64,000 bases of DNA from Mycobacterium sp. Root265. Lineage in GTDB: Bacteria > Actinomycetota > Actinomycetes > Mycobacteriales > Mycobacteriaceae. A program made the position numbers and the translations under genes. The notes below the pieces were generated by a model. It saw nothing but the letters and a program-made list of their open reading frames with translations. It made no database searches and had not been told where the DNA came from. Below are positions 52,423-62,127 of this stretch, piece by piece. The first letter of the stretch is position 1. Each line of letters begins with the position of its first letter. Where the stretch lies: contig NZ_LMJA01000031.1 in assembly GCF_001428895.1 (NCBI RefSeq), positions 124,001 to 188,000 on the forward strand, read 5' to 3'.

Positions 52423-54014
52423 TGACCCTTGCCACCACTCTGACTCCCCTGCCCGTCCTCATCCCGACCATCGCGGCGGCCATCACCATGGTCGCCGGCC
52501 GCAGTCCCCGGCTGCAGCAACTGATCTCGCTGACATCGCTGACCGCGGTGGTGGCGGTGTGCTCGGTGCTGCTCTACCTGGTAGACCGCGACGGCACGGT
52601 CGCCGTGCAGGTCGGCGGCTGGGGCCAGAGCGAACCCGGGATGGGCCCGCTCGGCATCACCCTGGTGGCCGACCGGCTGTCGGTGCTGATGCTGGTGGTG
52701 TCCTCGATCGTGCTGCTGGCGGTCGTCTTCTACGCCATCGGGCAGGGCATCAGCGACGGCGATGAACGCCAACCCGTTTCGATCTTCCAGCCCACCTATC
52801 TCATCCTGTCCGCAGGCGTCTGCACCGCGTTCCTGGCCGGGGACCTGTTCAACCTGTTCGTCGGTTTCGAGGTGCTGCTCGCCGCCAGCTTCGTGCTGCT
52901 GACCATCGGCGGCAGCGCCGAACGGGTGCGCGCAGGCATCGCCTACGTGATGGTGTCGATGGTGTCCTCGCTGATCTTCCTGATCGGCATCGCCTTGGTC
53001 TATGCCACGACCGGCACGCTCAACATGGCCGAGGTGGCCCTGCGTCTGGACGATGTCCCCGATGGCACCCGCACCGCGCTGTTCGCGGTGCTGATCGTCG
53101 CATTCGGCATCAAGGCCGCAGTGTTCCCGCTGTCGACCTGGCTGCCCGACTCCTACCCCACCGCACCGGCGCCGGTCACCGCGGTGTTCGCCGGCCTGCT
53201 GACGAAGGTCGGCGTGTACGCGATCATCCGGGCGCACTCGCTGCTGTTCCCGAACGGCGGACTGGACAACGTGCTGATGGTGGCCGCGCTGCTGACGATG
53301 GTCATCGGCATCCTGGGCGCCATCGCCCAGAACGACATCAAACGGCTGTTGTCCTTCACCCTGGTCAGTCACATCGGCTACATGATCTTCGGTATCGCGC
53401 TGGGCAACCACCTCGGCATGTCCGGGGCCGTCTACTACGTGGCGCACCACATCGTCGTGCAGACCACCCTGTTCCTGGTGGTGGGTCTCATCGAACGGCA
53501 GGCCGGGGCGTCGACACTGCAACGCCTCGGCGGGCTGGCCGCCGCCAGCCCGCTGCTGGCGTTCGTGTTCGTCATCCCCGCGCTGAATCTGGGTGGCATA
53601 CCGCCGTTCTCGGGCTTCATCGGCAAGGTTGCGCTGCTGGAGGCGGGCTCCGAAGTGGGCTCCACGCTGGCCTGGGTGCTGGTCGGCGGCGGTGTCGTCA
53701 CCAGCCTGCTGACCCTCTACGCGGTCACCCGGGTGTGGACCAAGGCGTTCTGGCGCGTCCGCGCCGACGCCCCCGAGGGCGACCTGTCCAATACCGTGCC
53801 CGCCGCGCTGATCGACGACGACGACGACATCGCGTTCGCCGACCGTAACGATGTCGGCAAGATGCCGGTCGGGATGCTGCTGCCCACCGGGGCGCTCATC
53901 GCGGTGGGTCTGGTCCTGACGGTGTTCGCCGGACCGATCTACGCCTACAGCGAGCGGGCGGCCGAAGAGATACTCGACCGCAGCCAGTACATCTCGGCGG
54001 TGTTGCAGCCATGA
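52422..54014 (+). CDS. mrpD: Mrp antiporter subunit D (NuoN/M-like)
   Basis: A 530-aa antiporter-like subunit. NLFVGFEVLLAASFVLLTIGG holds the conserved Glu. FGIKAAVFPLSTWLPDSYPTAPAPVTAVFAGLLTKVGVYAIIR carries the channel Lys residues. NDIKRLLSFTLVSHIGYM follows. A cytosolic Asp-rich loop (IDDDDDIAFADRND) lies near the end. Essential partner of MrpA in the Mrp complex. Confidence 0.95.
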   Translation: MTLATTLTPLPVLIPTIAAAITMVAGRSPRLQQLISLTSLTAVVAVCSVLLYLVDRDGTVAVQVGGWGQSEPGMGPLGITLVADRLSVLMLVVSSIVLLAVVFYAIGQGISDGDERQPVSIFQPTYLILSAGVCTAFLAGDLFNLFVGFEVLLAASFVLLTIGGSAERVRAGIAYVMVSMVSSLIFLIGIALVYATTGTLNMAEVALRLDDVPDGTRTALFAVLIVAFGIKAAVFPLSTWLPDSYPTAPAPVTAVFAGLLTKVGVYAIIRAHSLLFPNGGLDNVLMVAALLTMVIGILGAIAQNDIKRLLSFTLVSHIGYMIFGIALGNHLGMSGAVYYVAHHIVVQTTLFLVVGLIERQAGASTLQRLGGLAAASPLLAFVFVIPALNLGGIPPFSGFIGKVALLEAGSEVGSTLAWVLVGGGVVTSLLTLYAVTRVWTKAFWRVRADAPEGDLSNTVPAALIDDDDDIAFADRNDVGKMPVGMLLPTGALIAVGLVLTVFAGPIYAYSERAAEEILDRSQYISAVLQP

Positions 54015-54544
54015 GAAAAGCCGCTCTGCGAATCTGGACGCTCTGCTTTCTGACGCTGGTGTGGATCCTGTTGTGGGGCACCTTCTCTGTTGGCAACATC
54101 GTCGGCGGACTGGTGGTCGCGCTGGTGATCACGCTGCTGCTCCCGCTGCCACGGGTGCCGGTCGAGGGGAAGGTGCGTCCGCTGGCCCTGCTGCGCCTCA
54201 TCCTCTACGTCGCCGTGAACCTGGTGGTGTCGTCGTATCAGGTGGCCTGGCTGGCGATCAAGCCCGGTCCGCCGCCCGCCACCGCGGTGCTGCGCGCGCA
54301 CCTGGCCATCAAGTCCGATCTGGTGCTGTCACTGGCGGTCGGCGTGCTCACCCTGATTCCGGGATCGGTGGTGCTGGAGATCGACCAGAAGCGCCGGCTC
54401 ATCTACGTCCACGTACTCGACGTCGGTACCGACAAGGCCGTCGAGCGCTTCTACCGTCAGGTCAAGACGGTGGAGCGCCTCATGGTGGCGGCATTCGAGC
54501 GGACCGCCGACTGGCGACCGTCTGCCGAGAAGGAGGACGCCTGA
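54011..54544 (+). CDS. mrpE: Mrp antiporter subunit E
   Basis: A 177-aa subunit: TLVWILLWGTFSVGNIVGGLVVALVITLLLPLPRVPVEG, YVAVNLVVSSYQVAWLAIKPG and LSLAVGVLTLIPGSVVLEID...IYVHVLDVG are the MrpE/MnhE signatures. Overlaps mrpD (ATGA) and mrpF (TGATG). Confidence 0.93.
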   Translation: MRKAALRIWTLCFLTLVWILLWGTFSVGNIVGGLVVALVITLLLPLPRVPVEGKVRPLALLRLILYVAVNLVVSSYQVAWLAIKPGPPPATAVLRAHLAIKSDLVLSLAVGVLTLIPGSVVLEIDQKRRLIYVHVLDVGTDKAVERFYRQVKTVERLMVAAFERTADWRPSAEKEDA

Positions 54545-54825
54545 TGCATGTGGTGTGGATCGCCGCGGCGGTGATGCTGTCGTCCGCCGCCGCCATCACG
54601 ATGTACCGGCTGCTGGCCGGGCCGAGCACCCTGGACCGGCTGGTCGCGCTGGACGCCTTTGTGGCGGTGACGATGTGCGGTATCGGGACCTGGGCGGCAT
54701 TCAGCCTGGACAGCACCGTGACCTACAGCCTGACGGCGCTGGCATTGATCAGCTTCGTGGGGTCGGTGAGCGTGGCGCGTTTCCGGGTTCCCGACCGCGA
54801 TCTCGACGATCGGAGGATCCGATGA
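54544..54825 (+). CDS. mrpF: Mrp antiporter subunit F
   Basis: A 93-aa three-helix subunit. YRLLAGPSTLDRLVALDAFVAVTMCGIG and SLTALALISFVGSVSVARF match MrpF/MnhF. The ATG at 54544 shares its A with the mrpE stop. Ends overlapping mrpG. Confidence 0.93.
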   Translation: MHVVWIAAAVMLSSAAAITMYRLLAGPSTLDRLVALDAFVAVTMCGIGTWAAFSLDSTVTYSLTALALISFVGSVSVARFRVPDRDLDDRRIR

Positions 54826-55163
54826 CCGCCGTCGACATCATCACCTCGGTGCTCGTGCTGGGTGGTTCGGCGCTCGCACTGACCGCCGCGATCGGCGTGG
54901 TGCGCTTCCCGGACACGTTGTCGCGCATGCACGCTGCCAGCAAGCCGCAGGTGCTGGGGCTACTGCTGGTGCTGGCCGGGGCGGCGATCCGGCTGCGCGG
55001 CCATCCCGATGTCGGCATGATCATCCTGGCCGGCTTGTTCACCCTGATCACCGCACCCGTGGTGGCCAACCGCGTCGGCCAGCTCGCCTATCGGGAACAG
55101 ACGGTGTCCGACGACGTGGTCAAAGATGATCTGGCCAACAACCCGTTCCCCGATCCGAAGTAG
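54822..55163 (+). CDS. mrpG: Mrp antiporter subunit G
   Basis: A 113-aa subunit: GGSALALTAAIGVVRFPDTLSRMHAASKPQVLGLLLVLAGAAI and LFTLITAPVVANRVGQLAY are the MrpG/MnhG signature. The ATG at 54822 overlaps the mrpF stop (ATGA). Its stop directly abuts that of the convergent LON-domain gene. Confidence 0.93.
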   Translation: MTAVDIITSVLVLGGSALALTAAIGVVRFPDTLSRMHAASKPQVLGLLLVLAGAAIRLRGHPDVGMIILAGLFTLITAPVVANRVGQLAYREQTVSDDVVKDDLANNPFPDPK

Positions 55164-55796
55164 TCACTCCGAGAGCTGGAACTCCACCATGGCCGCGACC
55201 GTCTCCACGGCCTCGCGCAGCGCCTCCAGCCGGGCGCACGCACCCGGGGCGGCCAGCACGGCGTAGCGATCGGCCTGGCCGAGTGGGATGCGGGCAGCCA
55301 AGGCGTACAGCCGATCTCCGGCTTCCTGGCCCGGTTCCGGCCCGCCCAGCAGGTCTTCGCGCGGGGGCAGCGTGGCATTGCGCGACTCGGCGATCCGCTC
55401 GAACAGCGCCATCACGGTGTCCTCGACTCCTGCGATATCCGCACCGGTCACCGACGGGCCCGCCTCATCGGGCCACGGCACCGTGGTCGCCCGCGGATAG
55501 GGGGCGTCGTCGAGCCACTCGGTCACCCTGATCCGCTCACCGAGGATGCAGCGCAACCGGTAGCGTCCGTCACCCAAGTCGGCATGCTCGACGATCCGGG
55601 CCAGCGCACCGACATCACTGCGCACATCCCCGCCGCCGACTTCACGCCCGGCCGCGATCAGCACCACCCCGAACACCGGATCCCCGGCCAGGCAGTCGGA
55701 AACCATTGCGCTGTAGCGCGGTTCGAAGATCCGCAGCGGCAGTTCCTCACCGGGCAGCATCGCCACCTCCAGCGGGAACATCGGCGTCGCTGCCAT
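55164..55796 (-). CDS. LON N-terminal (substrate-binding) domain protein
   Basis: A 210-aa protein made only of the Lon N-domain: MFPLEVAMLPGEELPLRIFEPRYSAMVSDCLAGDPVFGVVLIAAGREVGGGD and VGALARIVEHADLGDGRYRLRCILGERIRV. There is no AAA or protease domain, so it is not a protease. It is the positional counterpart of Rv0434. It abuts the YbdK-like gene upstream and is the last gene of that minus-strand run. Confidence 0.88.
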   Translation of the reverse strand: MAATPMFPLEVAMLPGEELPLRIFEPRYSAMVSDCLAGDPVFGVVLIAAGREVGGGDVRSDVGALARIVEHADLGDGRYRLRCILGERIRVTEWLDDAPYPRATTVPWPDEAGPSVTGADIAGVEDTVMALFERIAESRNATLPPREDLLGGPEPGQEAGDRLYALAARIPLGQADRYAVLAAPGACARLEALREAVETVAAMVEFQLSE

Positions 55797-56929
55797 CAGA
55801 GCACCAGCTCTCCGATCAGTGCATCGACGACGGTGCGCAGGTCACCGTCGTGTTCCTCGGCCACCCGGCGCTGACGCTGATACGACCCGCCGCCCCGGTA
55901 GATCCCGGACACCCGTGCCAACTCGTCCGCGCAGCCCAGCGACACCGCCACCGGTTGCAGCCGGGTCAGCAGTTCGTCGAGATCATCGGTGACCAGACGC
56001 TCGTTGCTGTCGGCGTCCAGGATGATCTCGGCGTCCAGGCCGTAACGCGCTGCGCGCCACTTGTTCTCCTGCACGTGCCAGGGCGGCATGGTCGGCAGCT
56101 GCTCACCGGCATCGAGCCTGCGATCCAGGTCCACGATCAGGCAGTGGGTCAGCGCGACCAGCGCGCCGAGTTCGGCGATATTGGACACCCCGTCGAAGAT
56201 CCGCACCTCGATGGTTCCCAGATGAGGCGAAGGCCGGATATCCCAGCGGATTTCGTTCATGTGGTCGATGATGCCGGTCTTCTTCTGGTCGTGAACGAAG
56301 CCTTCGAACTGCGACCACTCCTGGAATTGGAAGGGCAGTCCGGCGGTCGGCAGCTGCTGGAACATCATGGCCCGGTTGCTGGCGTAGCCGGTGTCGTCAC
56401 CGTCCCAGTAGGGCGATGACGCCGACAACGCAAGCAGGTGCGGGTACTGATTGAGCAGCGAGGTGATGATGGGCATCACCTTGTGTGCCGAGGAGATTCC
56501 GACGTGCACGTGCACACCCCAGATCAGCATCTGGCGGCCCCACCACTGGGTGCGCTTGATCAGCTCGGCGTAGCGCGGGCCCTCGGTGAGCTGCTGGGTG
56601 GACCATTCCGCGAACGGGTGGGTGCCGGCGCAGAACAGTTCCATCCCGCGTTCCCGGGCGATGCGGCGCACCGGGACCAGGGTGTCGTGCAGGTCGGTCA
56701 TCGCCTCTGGGACGGTCTCGCAGATCCCGGTGACGATCTCGACGGTGTTGCGTAGCAATTCCTTGTGCACATGCGGGGTTTCGCCGATCTCGGCGATCAC
56801 CGCGGCGGCCTCGTTGCTCAGGTCACGCGTGTCGGGATCGACGAGCGCGAACTCCCATTCGACACCGACTGTCGGCCGGGGGGACCCGGCGAAATCGATT
56901 CGGCTGGGACTACTCCGCGGAGATGACAC
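55796..56929 (-). CDS. Carboxylate-amine ligase YbdK (glutamate-cysteine ligase type 2)
   Basis: A 377-aa ATP-dependent ligase family protein, like Rv0433. [13 protein letters not shown] carries the first acidic residues, [17 protein letters not shown] follows, [10 protein letters not shown] is the metal/nucleotide motif, and [18 protein letters not shown] and [19 protein letters not shown] complete it. It joins Glu or another carboxylate to an amine; the native substrate in mycobacteria is not settled. The start is taken as GTG at 56929, giving a length like Rv0433. Longer frames run back into sodC, which it overlaps by 20 nt. Confidence 0.85.
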   Translation of the reverse strand: MSSPRSSPSRIDFAGSPRPTVGVEWEFALVDPDTRDLSNEAAAVIAEIGETPHVHKELLRNTVEIVTGICETVPEAMTDLHDTLVPVRRIARERGMELFCAGTHPFAEWSTQQLTEGPRYAELIKRTQWWGRQMLIWGVHVHVGISSAHKVMPIITSLLNQYPHLLALSASSPYWDGDDTGYASNRAMMFQQLPTAGLPFQFQEWSQFEGFVHDQKKTGIIDHMNEIRWDIRPSPHLGTIEVRIFDGVSNIAELGALVALTHCLIVDLDRRLDAGEQLPTMPPWHVQENKWRAARYGLDAEIILDADSNERLVTDDLDELLTRLQPVAVSLGCADELARVSGIYRGGGSYQRQRRVAEEHDGDLRTVVDALIGELVL

Positions 56930-57593
56930 CGCAGGCCACCCGGCCGCCGGCGTCACCGGTTGACAGCGTCTGCTGGTCAGGACCGGGGGTGCCATTGACC
57001 TGCTGGTACTTCTCGGCAGGAATGTTGCCGAAGTTGTCGGCCTTCTCGTGGATGACGATCGCGGTCTTGGTCCCCGAGAGCAGCTCTTCTGCGGTGAACG
57101 CGTCGGTGGTGGTCACCAGCTTCGCCGACCCGTCGCTGCGCACCTGCAGCGAGCTCAGGTCGCCGCTGGAAGGATGCCCGGAGTGGCCTTCGGCCTGGAA
57201 GTGCCCACCGGCACTGGTGAAATCACCCTCGCAGGAGCCGACCTGGTGGATGTGCAGGCCGTGGAAACCGGGGGTCAGCTCACCCGCGGTGGTGGTCTCG
57301 ACGGTCACGGTCGCGAAGCCGTCGGTGAACTCGATCGTGGCGGTCGCCACCTCGGTGCCGTCCGCGGTCGCCAGGTTCGCCGTCAGGGTCTCGCCACTGG
57401 TGGCGCCTGCACCGGAACCGTGCCCGCCGCCGTGGCCGGCTTCGCCGGACGGTGTGGGCGAGGGCGATCCGGTCCACACCGGCGGAGTGGTGCCCGGCTC
57501 AGTCGCGACCGGCTCGTTGGGTGCGCACGCGGCGGCGATCGGGACGATGACGGCGGCAGCGGCGAGAAGGCGAATCGTGGCTGAGATCGGCAT
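56910..57593 (-). CDS. sodC: Cu/Zn superoxide dismutase lipoprotein
   Basis: A 227-aa periplasmic lipoprotein that dismutates superoxide. The lipobox is IAAAC near residue 23. A linker with a His/Gly run (GHGGGHGSG) may bind metal. The SOD domain shows [22 protein letters not shown] (Cu/Zn histidines and first disulfide Cys), [28 protein letters not shown] and [12 protein letters not shown]. The start at 57593 is set by the signal peptide. Same position as Rv0432, between the LytR_C and YbdK genes. Confidence 0.95.
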   Translation of the reverse strand: MPISATIRLLAAAAVIVPIAAACAPNEPVATEPGTTPPVWTGSPSPTPSGEAGHGGGHGSGAGATSGETLTANLATADGTEVATATIEFTDGFATVTVETTTAGELTPGFHGLHIHQVGSCEGDFTSAGGHFQAEGHSGHPSSGDLSSLQVRSDGSAKLVTTTDAFTAEELLSGTKTAIVIHEKADNFGNIPAEKYQQVNGTPGPDQQTLSTGDAGGRVACGVISAE

Positions 57594-57603
57594 GTCCGAG
57601 AGC

Positions 57604-58071
57604 CTAGCCGGTGACCGCCACGATGACGCCCGGTGGTTGCTCCACCAGTTCGGGGCGTCTCGGCTCGACCGGAGCCTCCAGCAGCCTGCCGACATCTTCG
57701 GCGGCCTCGCGTTCGCCCGGTGCCTCACCGAAGTACACCGTCGTCACCGGCACGCCTTCCAGAACCAGGTTGCCGGTCTCGGTGACGTTCCACTCGGCAT
57801 CGCGCAGCCGGGTGGCGGTTCCCTCGGCCGCGCCGGGGACCTCGGAGATGTTGAACACCCGGACGTCGGCCTTGGCCTGCTCCGGCTCCGGGGAGGGTTC
57901 GGCACTGGAAGTGGCGCTGCTGGTGGTGGTGCTCACCACGGCGGAGTCGCCGTCGTCATCGTCGTCGGGGCCCAGGTACTGGAGCGCAACCAGCAGGAAC
58001 ACCACGCCGAGAAAGAGCAGCACCATGACCATGGCGCGCAGTGGCAGCCCGGAAGAGTCTCGCTGGTTCAT
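57604..58071 (-). CDS. LytR_C domain membrane protein
   Basis: A 155-aa protein: one N-terminal helix ([23 protein letters not shown]), an acidic/Ser-Thr linker, then a LytR C-terminal domain ([34 protein letters not shown]...[22 protein letters not shown]). No LytR-CpsA-Psr catalytic domain is present. It is the counterpart of Rv0431. ATG at 58071 is preferred to TTG at 58080. It lies 10 bp from sodC and 19 bp from the DUF3263 gene in one operon. Confidence 0.87.
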   Translation of the reverse strand: MNQRDSSGLPLRAMVMVLLFLGVVFLLVALQYLGPDDDDDGDSAVVSTTTSSATSSAEPSPEPEQAKADVRVFNISEVPGAAEGTATRLRDAEWNVTETGNLVLEGVPVTTVYFGEAPGEREAAEDVGRLLEAPVEPRRPELVEQPPGVIVAVTG

Positions 58072-58090
58072 CGGGGGCAAGCCTAACGGC

Positions 58091-58399
58091 TCAGGTGATG
58101 TCGAAGCCGAGCCGCCGGGCCGCCTTCGCCTTCTGCCGGCTCGCCCGCACCCGCCGCAGCCGCTTGACCAGCATCGGGTCGGCGGCCAAGGCCTCGGGAC
58201 GGTCCACCAACGCGTTCAGCACCTGGTAGTACCGGGTCGCCGACATCGAGAAGAGCTCTTTGATGGCGTCTTCCTTGGACCCTGCGTATTTCCACCACTG
58301 GCGTTCGAAGGCCAGTATGTCGTGTTCGCGGCGGGTCAACCCGTCCGCGGGTTCGGAGTCGTCTCCGGATTGGCCGGTCCGCGCGATGGCGCCATCCAT
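58091..58399 (-). CDS. DUF3263 family protein
   Basis: A 102-aa protein closely matching Rv0430 in length and sequence: LTRREHDILAFERQWWKYAGSKEDAIKELFSMSATRYYQVLNALVDRPEALAADPMLVKRLRRVRASRQKAKAARR. The helical, basic C-terminus could bind nucleic acid. ATG at 58399 with upstream AAAGAG is chosen. Function unknown. First gene of the minus-strand LytR_C-sodC-ybdK-LON run. Confidence 0.9.
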   Translation of the reverse strand: MDGAIARTGQSGDDSEPADGLTRREHDILAFERQWWKYAGSKEDAIKELFSMSATRYYQVLNALVDRPEALAADPMLVKRLRRVRASRQKAKAARRLGFDIT

Positions 58400-58512
58400 A
58401 TCGCTCTTTGGACCCTTCCGATAACTCGCAAATGACATTCGTGTGGTTCGGCGATCATTCAATCACGGCCCCGGTAGTTGAGGCGTGATCGTTACCCGCG
58501 CGTCGGCTGACT

Positions 58513-58518
58513 TAAGCT
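58513..58518 (+). promoter_or_regulatory. -10 box, probable leaderless start of def
   Basis: TAAGCT, 8 nt before the GTG at 58527; no Shine-Dalgarno visible. Confidence 0.4.
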
Positions 58519-58526
58519 AACCAACC

Positions 58527-59120
58527 GTGGCTGTCGTACCAATCCGCATTGTGGGAGATCCCGTCCTGCACACCCCGACCACTCCGGTGCCTGTCGCCGC
58601 CGACGGAACGCTACCGGCCGAACTGGCCGAGCTGATCGCCGACATGTACGACACCATGGACGCAGCAAACGGTGTCGGCCTGGCCGCGAACCAGATCGGG
58701 CGCACCGAGCGGGTGTTCGTCTATGACTGCGCCGACGACCGCGGCAAAACCGCGCGGCGCCGCGGGGCGATCATCAACCCGGTGCTGGAGACCTCCGAGG
58801 TTCCCGAGACCATGCCCGACCCCGACGACGATGACGAGGGCTGCCTGTCGGTGCCCGGCGAGTCGTTCCCGACGGGCCGCGCGGACTGGGCCCGGGTCAC
58901 CGGCCTGGACGCCGACGGCACCGAGATCACGCTGGAGGGCAACGGCCTGTTTGCCCGGATGCTGCAGCACGAGACCGGCCACCTGGACGGGTTCACCTAT
59001 CTGGACCGCCTGATCGGCAGGCACGCGCGCGCCGCCAAGCGGATGGTGAAATCGCACCAGTGGGGGGTTCCGGGGCTGAGTTGGCTGCCCGGCGAGGATC
59101 CTGACCCGTTCGGCCACTAG
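58527..59120 (+). CDS. def: Peptide deformylase
   Basis: A 197-aa metalloenzyme removing the formyl group from nascent proteins. All three motifs are intact: [19 protein letters not shown] (metal Cys) and QHETGHLDG (HExxH histidines). [14 protein letters not shown] is a basic C-terminal end. The start is GTG at 58527 next to a TAAGCT box. Coupled spacing to the GNAT gene, as in Rv0429c-Rv0428c. Confidence 0.96.
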   Translation: MAVVPIRIVGDPVLHTPTTPVPVAADGTLPAELAELIADMYDTMDAANGVGLAANQIGRTERVFVYDCADDRGKTARRRGAIINPVLETSEVPETMPDPDDDDEGCLSVPGESFPTGRADWARVTGLDADGTEITLEGNGLFARMLQHETGHLDGFTYLDRLIGRHARAAKRMVKSHQWGVPGLSWLPGEDPDPFGH

Positions 59121-59121
59121 C

Positions 59122-60066
59122 TTGATCAACGACGCCGCCATGCCGTCCGTCGGCAGCCGGGTGTCCCTGCGCTACCGGATTCCCAGCGCCCTGAATGACG
59201 CCGCCCTGACCGACGTGGTCGGGCACCTGGAGGCACTCGGGCCCGTCGTGGTGGTGCGCACCAAGTCCGGCGACGCCGTCGAGATCGACCCGGCCGACGT
59301 GGTGTCGGTGCGCGAGCTGTCCCACGCGGCGGTGCGTAACTCCGAGATCCGTGCCCTCGAACATGCCGCCGCGCTGGCCTGGCCGGGTACCGAACAGCAC
59401 TGGTGCGACGGCTGGCTGCTGCGCGCCGCTGGCGGTCACACCAGCCGCGCCAACTCCGCTGTCCCGCTGCTGTTCTCGTCGAACACCGAGGCGCTGCCCG
59501 CCATCATCGACTGGTACGCGCAGCGCCACCTGGAGCCCTGGCTGGCGCTGCCCGAGCGGCTGCTGCCCATCAAGGCCGCGGGCATCAAACCCACCCGGAT
59601 GCTGACCTGTTCCCTGACGACGTCACCGTCCGCCCGCCCCGATGTGACGCTGGCCGACCGGCCCAGCGAGGCCTGGCTGGCGACCTACCGGCGCGAGGTG
59701 CCCACCGAGGTCCTGACCGCCGTGCTCGACGGCCGCGTGACGTTCGCCTCGCTCGGTACCGGGGCGAGCGCAGCGACGGGAGAAGTCACCGCCGTCGGCC
59801 GGGGCGCGGTGACCACGGCACCGGACGGCACGCGCTGGCTCGGCGTGTCGTGCGTGCGTGTCGCGGAATCCGCGCGCCGCACCGGACTGGCCCGCGCAAT
59901 CTGCTCGGCCCTGCAGATCTGGGGCACCGAACAGGGCGCGACCCGCGCCTACGTCGAGGTCCTCGACGAGAATCGGCCGGCGCTCACGCTCTACGAGTCC
60001 GCCGGATTTCGGTTGCATCACCGTCACCGCTACGTGCGCGCAGATAGCCTCGTGCCCCATGCGTGA
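59122..60066 (+). CDS. GNAT family N-acetyltransferase (Rv0428c-type)
   Basis: A 314-aa protein. The N-terminal half (VSLRYRIPSALNDAALTDVVGHLEALGPVVVVRTKSGDAVEIDPADVVSVRELS) is an SH3-like module. The C-terminal half is the GNAT fold (GVSCVRVAESARRTGLARAICSAL for the acetyl-CoA loop, AYVEVLDENRPALTLYESAGFRLHHRHRYVR). Acetyl acceptor unknown. The TTG at 59122 is the longest start; ATG at 59140 is equally possible. Overlaps jetA by 8 nt. Confidence 0.9.
   Translation: MINDAAMPSVGSRVSLRYRIPSALNDAALTDVVGHLEALGPVVVVRTKSGDAVEIDPADVVSVRELSHAAVRNSEIRALEHAAALAWPGTEQHWCDGWLLRAAGGHTSRANSAVPLLFSSNTEALPAIIDWYAQRHLEPWLALPERLLPIKAAGIKPTRMLTCSLTTSPSARPDVTLADRPSEAWLATYRREVPTEVLTAVLDGRVTFASLGTGASAATGEVTAVGRGAVTTAPDGTRWLGVSCVRVAESARRTGLARAICSALQIWGTEQGATRAYVEVLDENRPALTLYESAGFRLHHRHRYVRADSLVPHA
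59765..59777 (-). repeat. dispersed GC-rich repeat core, copy d
   Basis: Minus-strand GTCGCTGCGCTCG flanked by CCC and CCCCGG, in the GNAT gene. With flanks it is almost identical to the copy at 2901-2913. Confidence 0.4.
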
Positions 60067-61471
60067 GTTACTCGATGCCAACCGCGAGGTGCAGGGCTCG
60101 CGCGCGGTGCGGCTGTTGGCCACCTCGAACCTCGCGGTCTACGCCACGCTGATGGAGCGTCACCTGTTCGAGGGACTGGTCGGCGAGACCGAGCTGGTGG
60201 TCCGGCTGGAACGCGACCTGGAGGCACTCCACGAGACCGGCGAACAGTCCGGCCTGGCGCTGATCAAGACCTGGGCCAGCCAGGGCTGGCTGCACCGCGT
60301 GGCCTCCCAACATCAGGGAAGCGAACGCAATGTCTGCTACCTGACCCAGGACGCGCGCCGGGCCCTGGACTTCGTGCGCGGGATGCGCCGCAACGACACC
60401 ATCGCCACCGGCGGATCCATCAACGGCATCGCGTCGCGGCTCAAGCAGGTCGCCATCCGCGTCGGTGACGACCCGGACCGGATCCGGGAGGGCATCGAGG
60501 CCGAGATCGCGGCGCTGCACGCCGAACTCGACGAACTCGACGCCGGGTTGCGGCCCGAGCCCGATGTCACCGGCATGTACGACGAGGCCCGCGCCATCGC
60601 GATGCAGATGGAACGGCTGATCACCGATATCGGCCTGTACGGCACCATGATCGAGCAGGCCACCTCGGCGCTGGACGACCCGATCGACACCAACCTCGAG
60701 TACCGCGACCGGCAGCGCCAGATGTACGACGACTACCAGGCGGCCTGGGATTCGGCGGGCCGCGATTCGCATCGGGCGTTCCTGCGGATGATCAACGACC
60801 CCGATCAGCGGGCCGAGTTCGAGGCCGATATCGCCACGGTGGCCGCCACCCTGCCCGAACTGGACCCGGCGCTGCGCAAGGTGATGGCCGGCTTCTTCGA
60901 ACTGGTCGGCCACCAGATCGACGAGGTGGAGCGCATCCAGCAGCGCTGCGCCCAGCGGGTCAAGCGGTTCACCGCGTTCGGCACCCTGGAGCAGACCCGC
61001 GGGGTGGCCCGTCAGCTCAACGAGGCCATCGGTACCGCGCGGGCCCTGCTCAAGGAGTCGTTCACCGACTCCCGCCTGCCCATCGAGGTGCCGCTGGCCC
61101 GGCATGCGATCAGTTCGGTCGGGGCGCTGAGCTTCCGGATCAACGACCTGTCCGCGCCCAAGCCCGCCGAGGTGGCGGACGGCGTGGTCGACCTGACCAC
61201 GTTCTCCTCGCTGACCACCCAGGTCGATGCGCCCGCTCTGTCGAAGATGCTGAATTCGTCTCTGCCGGTGTCTCTTCCGGACGCCCTGGAGATGCTCGAT
61301 TCCCCGTATCTGGGTCATGTGATCGTGCTCTGGTCGTGGGCGCTCAAGCAACCGTCCACCACGGACGCAGTACCGGTCACTGTCCGATTCCACTCGCTGG
61401 ACGGCCACGACCGCGAGATGGAGGTTCCGCACCTGATGTTCACCGAACCGGTTTCCGAGGTTGCGTCGTGA
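60059..61471 (+). CDS. jetA: Wadjet JetA / EptA-type DUF3375 protein
   Basis: A 470-aa DUF3375 protein, the MukF/kleisin-like subunit of a Wadjet anti-plasmid condensin. It has a winged-helix N-terminus (REVQGSRAVRLLATSNLAVYATLMERHLFEGLVGETELVVRLERDL), a central coiled coil (EAEIAALHAELDELDAGLRPEP) and a C-terminal kleisin-like part (PDALEMLDSPYLGHVIVLWSWALK). It is coupled to jetB by GTGA. It overlaps the conserved GNAT gene by 8 nt, so the system is inserted directly behind the def-GNAT pair. In M. smegmatis the equivalent Ept proteins restrict foreign plasmids. Confidence 0.9.
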   Translation: MRELLDANREVQGSRAVRLLATSNLAVYATLMERHLFEGLVGETELVVRLERDLEALHETGEQSGLALIKTWASQGWLHRVASQHQGSERNVCYLTQDARRALDFVRGMRRNDTIATGGSINGIASRLKQVAIRVGDDPDRIREGIEAEIAALHAELDELDAGLRPEPDVTGMYDEARAIAMQMERLITDIGLYGTMIEQATSALDDPIDTNLEYRDRQRQMYDDYQAAWDSAGRDSHRAFLRMINDPDQRAEFEADIATVAATLPELDPALRKVMAGFFELVGHQIDEVERIQQRCAQRVKRFTAFGTLEQTRGVARQLNEAIGTARALLKESFTDSRLPIEVPLARHAISSVGALSFRINDLSAPKPAEVADGVVDLTTFSSLTTQVDAPALSKMLNSSLPVSLPDALEMLDSPYLGHVIVLWSWALKQPSTTDAVPVTVRFHSLDGHDREMEVPHLMFTEPVSEVAS

Positions 61472-62127
61472 CCGACTCCGACATCGACTTCGCCTCGCTA
61501 CCCGATGTGGACCGCAACGGGGGTCGCACACCGACGCAACGCCGTCCACGCTTCGACGGCGACGTCAGCGCCATGCCCGACCGGGCCTGCTGGGCGCTGC
61601 AGCACCTGCTGACCCGGCGCTACGTCAGCAGCGAATCCGATCCCGACATCTACAGCTGGATCCTGGAGTACCGCACCGAGCTGTCGGTCCGGTTGTCCGA
61701 GTTGGACCTTCAGCTCCGGATCGCCGAACAGGTCGACATCGCCTACATCGAGCAGGCGCGCTATGAGCCGACCAAGGGCGCCAAGCTGTTGCGGCGCGAA
61801 CCGCTGGGCACCTACGACTCCATCCTGGCGCTGCACCTGGCCCAGATGATGCGCGCCGGTGGCGATTCCAGCTTCCTCATCACCCGCGATGAGGTGCACG
61901 GGCTGTTCGCCGGGGTGCTCAATGACACCGACCGCGACACCGTCACCTTCACCGCGCGTGTCGACGCCGCCATCGCCCGACTGGCCGGGCTGGACATCCT
62001 GCGCAAGACCCGCGACGACGAGGACAGTTATACCGTCAGCCCGGTGATCACCGCGATCATGACGGCCTCGGTCATCACCGAACTGCAGCAGCAGTTCGAG
62101 CAGCTGCTGAAGGGCGGTTCGGAATGA
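61468..62127 (+). CDS. jetB: Wadjet JetB / DUF4194 protein
   Basis: A 219-aa DUF4194 protein, the MukE/Kite-like subunit of the JetABC complex: [58 protein letters not shown] and a second winged-helix region ([47 protein letters not shown]). Start GTG at 61468 overlaps the jetA stop; its stop overlaps the jetC ATG (ATGA). Confidence 0.9.
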   Translation: MTDSDIDFASLPDVDRNGGRTPTQRRPRFDGDVSAMPDRACWALQHLLTRRYVSSESDPDIYSWILEYRTELSVRLSELDLQLRIAEQVDIAYIEQARYEPTKGAKLLRREPLGTYDSILALHLAQMMRAGGDSSFLITRDEVHGLFAGVLNDTDRDTVTFTARVDAAIARLAGLDILRKTRDDEDSYTVSPVITAIMTASVITELQQQFEQLLKGGSE

